Shown here piece after piece: positions 56,772 through 64,000 of a DNA stretch of 64,000 bases. Source of the stretch: Hymenobacter sp. BT559. GTDB lineage: Bacteria > Bacteroidota > Bacteroidia > Cytophagales > Hymenobacteraceae. Every line of letters starts with the position of its first letter. The first letter of the stretch is position 1. The position numbers were made by a program, and so were the translations under genes. The notes below the pieces were generated by a model, which worked only from the letters and a program-made list of their open reading frames with translations, was not told the DNA's origin and searched no databases. The stretch is from positions 744,001 through 808,000 of the forward strand of contig NZ_JAELXV010000003.1 in NCBI RefSeq assembly GCF_016427535.1. The letters are read 5' to 3'.

Positions 56772-59700
56772 TTAGTGCGCCACTAGCTCGGGCTCTTCGG
56801 CCGGAACTTGCTGGCCATCATACACGGGGCTGTGCTGGTCGTCGGGGTCGAGCGAAACCGAGTCGAAACCGGTTTTGCGCTGCACGGCAGCAAATGCGAT
56901 GGGCAGAATGAAGAGCGCTGCCACCGTGGAGGCCAACAGGCCGCCGATGACGGCGCGCCCTAGGGGGGCAGTTTGCTCGCCGCTTTCGCCCAGGCCCGAG
57001 GCCATCGGCAGCATGCCGGCAATCATGGCGATGCTGGTCATGAGGATGGGGCGTAGGCGGGCCGCGCCGGCAGTGCGGGCGGCGGCCACGGCATCGCGGT
57101 AGCGCAGGCGCAAGTTTTCGGCATTGGTGACGACCAGCACGGCATTGGCCACCGACACCCCCACCGACATAATGAGGCCCATGTACGATTGTAGGTTAAG
57201 TGTCTGACCGGTGGCTAGCAGTAGGGCCAGCGAACCTGCCAGCACGGCGGGTACCGTCACAAGTACCACACCGGCTACTTTGAACGACTGGTAATTGGCC
57301 GCAAGCAATAGAAAAATAACGACCACGGCCAGCCCTAGGCCGGTTTGCAGGCTACCTAGGGTTTCTTGCAGCAGCTGGGCCAAGCCGCGCAGCTCGACCG
57401 ACGAGCCCTTGGGCGGCGTGCCGGCTTCTTTGATAGCCTGCTGCACAGCTTGGGTAGCAGTACCTAGGTCTTGCCCCGCGATGTTAGCCGACACTGTGAT
57501 GATGCGGCGCGGCCCGATGCGGTCGTACTCGCCGGGGATGGTGGTGGAGTGTAGCGTGGCTACGTCGCCGAGGGTGGGGCGCAGCTGGCCCGGTATCATG
57601 GGCACGCTCAGCATGTCGGCCTTGGAGGTCATGTCGCGGGCCGAAAGCTGCACCTGCACTTGGTAAGAGAAGCCCTTACTTTGGTCGAGCCACAGGTTTT
57701 TGGCCGTAAAACGGCTGCTCGACGTAGCCGCCACCAACGAGCGCGAAATCTGGTCGGGCGTGAGGCCAAACTGGGCGGCGCGCTCGCGGTCTACTTCTAC
57801 CTGCACGGTGGGGTAGCGCAACGGCTGGTTGAGGCGCACGTCGCGCAGGTACGGAATCTTGCGCAGGCGGTCGGCCAGCCGGTCGGCGTAGGCCTGGCCC
57901 TCGGTGAGGTCTTTGCCGCCCACGAGCACTTCGATGGGTGTTTGGGCACCCTGGCTCATGATTTTATCAGTTAGCTCGATAGGCTCGAAGCTGATTTGAA
58001 CGTCGGGTACCTGCTTAGCCACGGCCTTGCGAATCTGGTCTTTGAGGGCGTCAAGGTTTTTGACCTCGTAGTCTTCGGCCAGGTTGACTTGCAAATCGGC
58101 TTCGTGTGGACCGGCGTTGAACACGTAAAGCGCGCTAGTGCCGTAGCTGCTGGGCGTCATGCCCACAAAGGCTGAGGTAATGGCGACGTTCTGCGGACCT
58201 ACTAGTTGCCCGATGATATTGATGACCTGCTTAGTGCGAGCCTCGGTGCGCTCGATACGCAGGCCCTGCGGCGCAATGATGCGCAGCTGAAACTGCCGCC
58301 CGTGCGTGATTTTGGGCATCATATCCTGCCCAATAAGGTAAAAGCAACCGCCAATTAGGACCGCGCACACCACACCGTAGGCGGTGAGTACGAGTGCCCG
58401 GTGCGCCAGCAAGCGGTCGAGCAAGCGCAAGTAGCCCAGCTTTACGCGCTCGAAACCGGTGGCTTTTTGGTCGGGGGTAGGGGCGGGCTCTTCGTCGTTG
58501 AGGTCGTCGGTGTCGACCCTAGGAGCGGCGTGGTGCGGCTCGTCTTTCAGCCACCAGTTGGCCAGCACCGGTACGAAGCTTTGCGAGAGCAAATACGAGA
58601 CGATAATCGAAAAGCCTACCGACAGCGACAGCGGGATAAACATGCCCCTAGGTACCCCCGTCATCAGAAACGAGGGCGCAAACACCGCCAGAATACTAAG
58701 CGTGATTAGCAGTAGTGGAAACGACACCTCCTGGCTGGCATCCAAAATGGCGCGGGCCTTGGTTTTGCCCAGCTCCAAGTGCTGGTGAATATTCTCAATT
58801 ACCACCGTGGCTTGGTCGACCAAGATGCCGATAGCCAGCGATAGCCCCGACAGCGTCATCAGGTTGATGGTTTGCCCAGTGAGCTGAAGCAGCAAAATAG
58901 CTGCTAAAATGGACGCCGGAATGGTCAGGATAACAATAAGTGACGAACGCAAATCGCGCAGAAACAGCAGCACCACCAAGCCTGTGAGCAGCGCTCCTAT
59001 GCCACCTTCGAAGGCCAAGCTGTGCACGGCCTGCGTCACATACACCGATTGGTCAAATTCGTAGCTCAGGTGAATATTGTCGGGTAGCAGGGCCTGCATC
59101 TCGGGCAACTTATCCCGTAGGGCCTTCACCACGCTCATAGTAGAGGCGTCGGCCGACTTCGTAACCGGGATGTACACCGAGCGCTTGCCGTTGATGAGGG
59201 CGTAGCCCACCGGCGTATCGGTGGCGTCTTCTACGCGGGCCACATCGCGCACAAATACCGTCGGCCCCACGCCTTGGCGCAGCGGAATGTTTAAGAAATC
59301 GGGAATGCGACTGATAGTGGCATTGCTGGGTGTGAGCACTGTGTAGTCGCCCATGCTCACGGCCCCAGCCGGCGACACCTGGTTGTTGCGGATGATGGCC
59401 GCCACGATTTCGTCAGGCGTGAGCTGGTAGCTCTTCATGCGCTCGGGGTCTACGCGCACCACCACCGTGCGCTCGTTGCCGCCGAATGGCGATGGCGCCG
59501 ACGCCCCCGGAATCTGCGAAAACAACGGCCGCACCCGCGTCGAGGCTAGGTCTTGCATCTGCCCTAGGGTAGCCGTGCGGCTACTAAATACCAACTGCCC
59601 CACTGGCAGCGACGAAGCATCGAAACGCACCACAATGGGCGGCACTGTGCCGGGCGGGAAGTAATTGAGCACCCGGCTCACCTGCGAGGCTACCTCGCCG

Positions 59701-60008
59701 GCTGCTTGTGCCATATTGGTATCTTCGTAAAACACGCATTTCACCAGGCACAGCCCTTGGATATTCTTCACCTCCACGTTCTTAATGCCCGACACATAAA
59801 GCATCTGGTTTTGGTAGCGCGTGGCAATGAAACCTTCCATCTGGGCCGGCGTCATGCCGCCGTACGGCTGCGCGATGTAGATGGTAGGCAGATTCAGCCG
59901 CGGGAAAATATCGACCGGAATGCGCCCTAGGGCCAGCCCCGCAAACACGAGGATGCCTACCAGGGCCACCAGCACGGCAATGGGTTTGGCAAGAGCGGCT
60001 TTTAGCAT
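56772..60008 (-). CDS. RND-family efflux pump, atypical proton-relay residues
   Basis: The 1078-residue inner-membrane transporter has the 12-helix RND layout with two large periplasmic loops (GRIPVDIFPRLNLPTIYIAQPYGGMTP at the N-terminus). The fourth helix reads GILVDQATVVIEN, so the AcrB pair Asp-Asp is Asp-Gln (near residue 398). The tenth helix has VGVSVANAVLVVTNAE with no Lys at the AcrB Lys940 position. The pump is therefore RND but not a standard HAE-1 relay; heavy-metal pumps also have a single Asp here. The substrate is unknown. Genes for its kinase/regulator, TolC and adaptor flank it. Confidence 0.9.
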   Translation of the reverse strand: MLKAALAKPIAVLVALVGILVFAGLALGRIPVDIFPRLNLPTIYIAQPYGGMTPAQMEGFIATRYQNQMLYVSGIKNVEVKNIQGLCLVKCVFYEDTNMAQAAGEVASQVSRVLNYFPPGTVPPIVVRFDASSLPVGQLVFSSRTATLGQMQDLASTRVRPLFSQIPGASAPSPFGGNERTVVVRVDPERMKSYQLTPDEIVAAIIRNNQVSPAGAVSMGDYTVLTPSNATISRIPDFLNIPLRQGVGPTVFVRDVARVEDATDTPVGYALINGKRSVYIPVTKSADASTMSVVKALRDKLPEMQALLPDNIHLSYEFDQSVYVTQAVHSLAFEGGIGALLTGLVVLLFLRDLRSSLIVILTIPASILAAILLLQLTGQTINLMTLSGLSLAIGILVDQATVVIENIHQHLELGKTKARAILDASQEVSFPLLLITLSILAVFAPSFLMTGVPRGMFIPLSLSVGFSIIVSYLLSQSFVPVLANWWLKDEPHHAAPRVDTDDLNDEEPAPTPDQKATGFERVKLGYLRLLDRLLAHRALVLTAYGVVCAVLIGGCFYLIGQDMMPKITHGRQFQLRIIAPQGLRIERTEARTKQVINIIGQLVGPQNVAITSAFVGMTPSSYGTSALYVFNAGPHEADLQVNLAEDYEVKNLDALKDQIRKAVAKQVPDVQISFEPIELTDKIMSQGAQTPIEVLVGGKDLTEGQAYADRLADRLRKIPYLRDVRLNQPLRYPTVQVEVDRERAAQFGLTPDQISRSLVAATSSSRFTAKNLWLDQSKGFSYQVQVQLSARDMTSKADMLSVPMIPGQLRPTLGDVATLHSTTIPGEYDRIGPRRIITVSANIAGQDLGTATQAVQQAIKEAGTPPKGSSVELRGLAQLLQETLGSLQTGLGLAVVVIFLLLAANYQSFKVAGVVLVTVPAVLAGSLALLLATGQTLNLQSYMGLIMSVGVSVANAVLVVTNAENLRLRYRDAVAAARTAGAARLRPILMTSIAMIAGMLPMASGLGESGEQTAPLGRAVIGGLLASTVAALFILPIAFAAVQRKTGFDSVSLDPDDQHSPVYDGQQVPAEEPELVAH

Positions 60009-60044
60009 GAGGTATAAATTATTTTCTAGTAAAAAATAGGACGC

Positions 60045-60130
60045 GTCATGGCGAGCGCTAGCGAATCAATCGCCCCTGTTTAGCGTGGTCGTCTGAGCGC
60101 GATTGCTTCGTCAGGCATCCTTGCAATGAC
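60045..60130. repeat. Intergenic hairpin repeat, CAATCGC core
   Basis: GTCATGGCGAGCGCTAGCG begins the left arm and the element ends TTGCAATGAC. GAATCAATCGC pairs with GCGATTGCTTCG in the inner part. It lies in the gap between the TolC and pump genes and shares GTCAT/ATGAC ends with the other intergenic repeats. Confidence 0.7.
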
Positions 60131-60149
60131 AACGGCGTAATCCGGTACC

Positions 60150-61547
60150 CTAGGGCAGCTGCCCAGTGAAGTCAGTAAGCGAGCCGCTAGTAGCGGCGCG
60201 TAGTAGCAGTGCTCGCCACACGTTATTGATGGCAATAGCCTGGTCGGTTTCAGCGCGGTTAAGCACCAGCGTAGCCTGCGTGAGCACCACTAGGTTGTCG
60301 AGGCCGGCGTTGTAGCGCGCCTGGGCCTGAGTGTAGGCCCGCTGCGCCGCGTCGAGTTGGGCGGGCGCGGCCAGCGCGCTCTGGCGAGCTAGGTCAAGCT
60401 GGCTGCGGGCGTTCTGCTGCTCGGTGCGGAGCTGTAGTTCTTGCTGGCTGTACTCGGCGCGGGCCTGTTCGGAGCGAGCCAATTGTGCCGTGGCCGCCCG
60501 CCGGCTGTGTAGCAGCTCAGTCATGCGCCAAGTCAGCGCTGCGCCCACCGCATAGTTGTATACCTTAAAAGGCAAGCCCGCTCCCAGCGATGGGTCGATG
60601 TTGAACGAGCCATCGGTGCTAGCCGCCGAGGCCGCGCCTGAGCCCCGGCCCCAGGTAGCACCCACCAGCGATAGCGTAGGCCGCTTGTTGGTAGCTAAGT
60701 ACTTAGCCGCCGCGTCGCTCGCTGACACCCGTTGCTTATAGGCCAGTAGGGTAGGGTGGTGCAGTAAACTGCCGCTATCGGTTACAGTGGGCAAGGCCGG
60801 CAGACGAGTGAAGAACAAGGCCGAATCGGCTGGCGCCAACTGCTGAGTAGGTACGCCCAGCAAGCCCGCTAGCCGCACGCGCTGCTGCTCGGCCTGCTGG
60901 CGGCTCACCAGCAGCTGAAGCTGCGCCCGCGCATTTTCGGCGTTGGCCGTCGAGCTATCAATGCCAGCCTGAACACCTGCTTGCGTGGCCGCCAGAATTA
61001 CCCGCCGTAAACTTTGCGTGCGGCGCAAGTTGGCGGCTTGTAGCGCCACGGACTTTTGCGCCGCTAGAGCCAGCAAGTAAGCATCAGCTACTTGCACCTG
61101 GCGCTGAAATAACTCTTGGGTGTAGTCGGCCTGAGCCTGGTTTACGCCAGCCTCGGCGCGCTGCACGTCGGCCCTATAGCGGCCAAAGGTCACGGCTGGC
61201 CAATCAATAAATAACATTCCTTGGCTGGCCCACGATGCCTGGCTGCTGGTGTAGTCGCGCACCCCCGACACATTGGGGCCAATGCCACCCAGCAGCGCGC
61301 CCCGCGCTTGGTTCGATGTGCCATTGAGGGCCTGCGCCTGCACCGTGAGCTGCGGCAGATAAGTAGCGCGTAGGGTGCGCACGTCGGCCGTAGCCGCGGC
61401 AATACCTGCCTGGCGGGCACGGAGCGACGGATAATTGGTGCGGGCCAACTCTAGTGCCTGCGGTAGTGTGAGCGGCGTGGTTGCCTGCCCCCAGCCAGCC
61501 AGCGGCAGCCCAATAAATAATAACCAGAGAAAACGAAATGCGGACAT
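60150..61547 (-). CDS. TolC-family outer-membrane efflux protein
   Basis: The 465-residue protein has a signal peptide (FLWLLFIGLPLAGWG) and the duplicated helical/beta pattern of TolC-family channels: LTLPQALELARTNYPSLRARQAGI at the start and a second copy around residues 260-430 with YNAGLDNLVVLTQATLVLNRAE. It supplies the outer-membrane exit for the pump encoded downstream. Confidence 0.92.
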   Translation of the reverse strand: MSAFRFLWLLFIGLPLAGWGQATTPLTLPQALELARTNYPSLRARQAGIAAATADVRTLRATYLPQLTVQAQALNGTSNQARGALLGGIGPNVSGVRDYTSSQASWASQGMLFIDWPAVTFGRYRADVQRAEAGVNQAQADYTQELFQRQVQVADAYLLALAAQKSVALQAANLRRTQSLRRVILAATQAGVQAGIDSSTANAENARAQLQLLVSRQQAEQQRVRLAGLLGVPTQQLAPADSALFFTRLPALPTVTDSGSLLHHPTLLAYKQRVSASDAAAKYLATNKRPTLSLVGATWGRGSGAASAASTDGSFNIDPSLGAGLPFKVYNYAVGAALTWRMTELLHSRRAATAQLARSEQARAEYSQQELQLRTEQQNARSQLDLARQSALAAPAQLDAAQRAYTQAQARYNAGLDNLVVLTQATLVLNRAETDQAIAINNVWRALLLRAATSGSLTDFTGQLP

Positions 61548-61605
61548 GATGCCACAAACCTCCCCCTGGCTTATTAGACTGATATTAATGTCAGATTAGA
61601 AGTTA

Positions 61606-62994
61606 TTAGAGGTCCGTCGAGCCGGCCTCTCGCACCAGCGGTAGCCCTACTTCAGCCACTGTGCCGCCACCCGACCTAGGCCGTAGCCACAGCTGCCCTC
61701 TATGCAGCTGCACTATTTGCCGAGCCAGCGTGAGCCCAATACCAAAGCCGCTGACCTGCTGGCTGTTGCTGCCCCGCGTGAGCGGCTGAAAAATGCGTTC
61801 CGCATCGGCCGGCGCAATGCCAATGCCCCGGTCCTCGATAGTAAGCCGAATAGCTAGGTCGGTGTGCATTTCAAGGCGTAGTGCTACGGGCTGGCCGTCG
61901 GAATATTTACACGCGTTATCGACTAGGTTAGTAATAGCGGTGCGCAATAAATGATTATTGCCCAGCACTACGGGCGCGCTAGTCTGCTGCTGCACGCCCT
62001 CCCCCACGGTTAGGGCCAGCCGCTGGGCGGGGCGTTGGTGCTGTACTGTATCGATAACATCGAGCAGCAAATCCATTAGCTCCAGCGGTTGGCGCTCTAG
62101 GTGCGTATCTAGGCCCTCAAGGTGGGCTAGGTGCAACAGACCGTTAGCTAAGGCTGTGAGCTTGTCAAGTTCCTGCGCCGCCTGCCGTATTCCCTCGCGC
62201 AGGCTACTGACGTCGGCATCATAGGCTAATGAGGTTTCTAACCACCCCTTAATAGTGGTGAGCGGCGTGCGCAACTCGTGCGAAGCCTGCGCAATGAACG
62301 CCTGCTGGCTCTGAGCCAAAGCCTCTTGTCGGGCCAGCAAACCATTAAAAGCGGCTGCTAGCTCACCCGCCTCGTCGTGCTGGTGCAGGGGCTGCAAGCG
62401 AAAGGGTTGCGTCACCCCCGGCCGCCGCAGTTGGCTAATGAGGCGATTGAATGGCAATAGCGCCCACCGCGCAAATACCAGCCCTAGCCCCGCTACCAGC
62501 ACCACCGCCCCTAGGTAGCCATACAGTAGCGTGCGGAGTAAGGTATGCTCGCGGGTAAGGCCAGCATTATCGTAGGCAGTCACAATGGCTAGGTAGCGTC
62601 CTGGCTCGGACGGCCGCCGAAAGGTGAGCGCTACACCTTCCTTTGAATAGATGTGGTCAGGGCTGGTAAAATCGAATGCTACCCGTCCCTGCTGCCGCAC
62701 TTCGGCCAGAAAGGCTGCTGAAGGGTGGTAGTCGCCCGCATTGGGGCTAGCATAAACTAATTGGTCGGTTGGGCTATAGATATACCCTGCCTGCTCGGGC
62801 AGCGTCGCCAGCGCCTCATTCACCCGCGCATCGTCGAGTACTTGGTACAGTAGTTCGGCCTTGCGCACTAGCCTCTGCGCAAAGCCCTGCGTTCGAAACT
62901 CAGCATAGCTTACATACACGTAGGCTGAAAACGCCAGCAGCAGCACGCTCACCAACCCCGCAAACCAAAGAAGTAGCTTATGGCGAATCTGCAT
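61606..62994 (-). CDS. Sensor histidine kinase of the efflux operon
   Basis: The 462-residue membrane kinase has helices near residues 8-28 and 150-172 around a periplasmic sensor of about 120 residues. A HAMP-like segment (ARWALLPFNRLISQL) and H box ASHELRTPLTTIKG (His near 239) follow. N box NLVDNACKYSDG and G boxes EDRGIGIAP and GFGIGLTLA are intact. It should sense an envelope signal and phosphorylate the OmpR-type regulator encoded 30 bases upstream. Confidence 0.93.
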   Translation of the reverse strand: MQIRHKLLLWFAGLVSVLLLAFSAYVYVSYAEFRTQGFAQRLVRKAELLYQVLDDARVNEALATLPEQAGYIYSPTDQLVYASPNAGDYHPSAAFLAEVRQQGRVAFDFTSPDHIYSKEGVALTFRRPSEPGRYLAIVTAYDNAGLTREHTLLRTLLYGYLGAVVLVAGLGLVFARWALLPFNRLISQLRRPGVTQPFRLQPLHQHDEAGELAAAFNGLLARQEALAQSQQAFIAQASHELRTPLTTIKGWLETSLAYDADVSSLREGIRQAAQELDKLTALANGLLHLAHLEGLDTHLERQPLELMDLLLDVIDTVQHQRPAQRLALTVGEGVQQQTSAPVVLGNNHLLRTAITNLVDNACKYSDGQPVALRLEMHTDLAIRLTIEDRGIGIAPADAERIFQPLTRGSNSQQVSGFGIGLTLARQIVQLHRGQLWLRPRSGGGTVAEVGLPLVREAGSTDL

Positions 62995-63024
62995 GGTAAG
63001 TCACTGTAAGATTTGAGCAGTCGT

Positions 63025-63699
63025 CTAGCCTTGTAGCATATAGCCCCGCCCCACTATAGTATGCAGCAGCTTAGGCTCAAATTTTTTGTCAATCTTATTG
63101 CGTAGATAGTTGATGTACACGTCGATAACATTAGTATTCGTGTCAAAGTGCAAGTCCCAAACCTTCTCAGCAATGTCAATCCGGCTGACGCTTCGGCCCT
63201 TATTAACCAATAAGTACTCTAGTAGCGCGTATTCGCGGGTAGTCAACTCGATGCGTTGGCCTGCCCGGTGCACCAGCCGCGTATCAGTATCCATCTCTAA
63301 GTCGGCCGCACGTAGCACAGTATGTTGGCCTGCGTAGGCATTGCTACGCCGGGCCAGCGCCCGAATCCGCAGCAGCAATTCTCGAAACTCGAACGGCTTA
63401 ACTAAGTAATCATCAGCCCCCGCTCCAAAGCCGCTTTCCTTGTCCTGCAGGCCATCAAGCGCTGTCAGTAGCAGCACCGCTTGGTGTGCCGAATGCTGCT
63501 TAATGTAGCGGCACAATTCAAAGCCGTTCATGCCAGGCAGGTTTACATCGAGCACCACCACATCAAAGGGCTGCTGGTCAAATAGTCGCTGTCCCATCGT
63601 GCCGTCGTAGGCCACGCGCAGCTCGTAGCCCTCAGCCGCCATGCCTTTTTGAATAAATGAGGCTAAGCTAGCCTCATCCTCTACCAATAGAATCTTCAT
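63025..63699 (-). CDS. OmpR-family response regulator
   Basis: The start at 63699 (MKILLVEDEASLASF) gives 224 residues; an earlier in-frame ATG at 63723 adds eight unconserved residues. The receiver has Asp51 in VVVLDVNLPGMNG and Lys in YLVKPFEFREL. The winged-helix C-terminal domain contains LTTREYALLEYLLVNKGRSVSR and NVIDVYINYLRNKID. It is first in the RR-kinase-TolC-pump-adaptor operon and likely controls it. Confidence 0.95.
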   Translation of the reverse strand: MKILLVEDEASLASFIQKGMAAEGYELRVAYDGTMGQRLFDQQPFDVVVLDVNLPGMNGFELCRYIKQHSAHQAVLLLTALDGLQDKESGFGAGADDYLVKPFEFRELLLRIRALARRSNAYAGQHTVLRAADLEMDTDTRLVHRAGQRIELTTREYALLEYLLVNKGRSVSRIDIAEKVWDLHFDTNTNVIDVYINYLRNKIDKKFEPKLLHTIVGRGYMLQG

Positions 63700-63803
63700 G
63701 TGAAAGGTGAAATAACAGCGCACTGGTTGGTAGCAGCTGAGTTAATTACGGACTGCGGAATACTAATTGTTTACTACGTCTATAAAATTTTACGTTTGGT
63801 CAG

Positions 63804-63835
63804 TTGCATAAGTCTCAGACCTCGACGTACCTTTG
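63804..63835 (+). promoter_or_regulatory. Divergent Bacteroidetes-type promoter
   Basis: TACCTTTG at 63828-63835 is a perfect -7 element, followed by CA as in the other strong promoters. TTG at 63804-63806 leaves a 21-base spacer. It reads away from the efflux operon towards the right edge. Confidence 0.6.
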
Positions 63836-63841
63836 CAGCCC

Positions 63842-63985
63842 GAAACAGAATACCTGTGGGCTTGCCCACCCGATATTTGGCAGGTTGCCGAAAGAAACCA
63901 TGGGCCGCGCTCTGAAAGCCGAGCCCAGTAGTCTTAACTGAAATTTCGCTGTAGGGCTGCTAGCTACTGCTGCGAAATTTTCTTG
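63842..63985 (+). ncRNA. Possible small RNA at the right edge
   Basis: No good coding frame follows the promoter at 63804-63835; the best ATG gives only 14 codons. GAAATTTCGC pairs with GCGAAATTTT near 63940-63977 and is followed by CTTGTCTTT, which could end a transcript of about 140 bases. It may instead be the leader of a gene beyond the window. Confidence 0.25.
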
Positions 63986-64000
63986 TCTTTGCGGCCCCAA

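Overview
The window looks like a chromosomal segment from a Hymenobacter-like member of the Bacteroidetes (Cytophagales). The evidence is moderately high GC; the gene order of the tuf, secE-nusG, rplKAJL, rpoBC and str/S10 region; Bacteroidetes-type promoters (TAnnTTTG with an upstream TTG about 19-20 bases away) instead of E. coli -35/-10 boxes; a type IX secretion C-terminal domain on a 1.8k-residue secreted protein; and intergenic palindromes typical of this group. The genus is an inference.

Positions 1-26 kb are housekeeping and all on the + strand. They hold the end of an M1-type peptidase, a tRNA-Tyr/Gly/Thr cluster leading into tuf, tRNA-Trp, secE-nusG-rplK-rplA-rplJ-rplL-rpoB-rpoC, a DUF3467 protein, rpsL-rpsG-fusA-rpsJ, and then a separately promoted rplC to rpsN block. 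The ribosomal cluster stops at rpsN with a strong terminator: rpsH, rplF and the rest of the spc and alpha operons do not follow. A small AT-rich lipoprotein gene sits at that break.

Positions 26-55 kb are all on the - strand and form an extracellular polysaccharide locus. Read 5' to 3' it contains a single-domain response regulator, a Wza-type outer-membrane exporter, a Wzz/GumC-like copolymerase with a degenerate kinase domain, a Wzx flippase, a glycosyltransferase, an O-antigen ligase/polymerase, an acyltransferase, an unusual three-domain APH-like/nucleotidyltransferase/thymidylate-kinase-like fusion, a hexapeptide acetyltransferase and three glycosyltransferases. After a terminator come an NtrC-type sigma-54 activator, a large hybrid histidine kinase, a small membrane protein, the giant type IX-secreted repeat protein and a WecA/MraY-type initiating sugar-phosphate transferase. 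Two near-identical sites with the -24/-12 spacing of sigma-54 promoters lie in front of the first response regulator and in front of the three-domain fusion. This suggests that the NtrC/hybrid-kinase pair drives both halves of the locus.

Positions 55.6-63.7 kb (- strand) hold a two-component system (OmpR-type regulator and kinase) followed by TolC-like, RND pump and membrane-fusion genes, which together make a self-regulated tripartite efflux unit. At the right edge a divergent Bacteroidetes promoter may drive a small RNA.

Two window-wide signals stand out. The palindrome CCTAGG is several-fold more frequent than base composition predicts and sits mainly in Leu-Gly codons. A modular family of hairpin repeats sharing GTCAT...ATGAC ends is scattered between genes.
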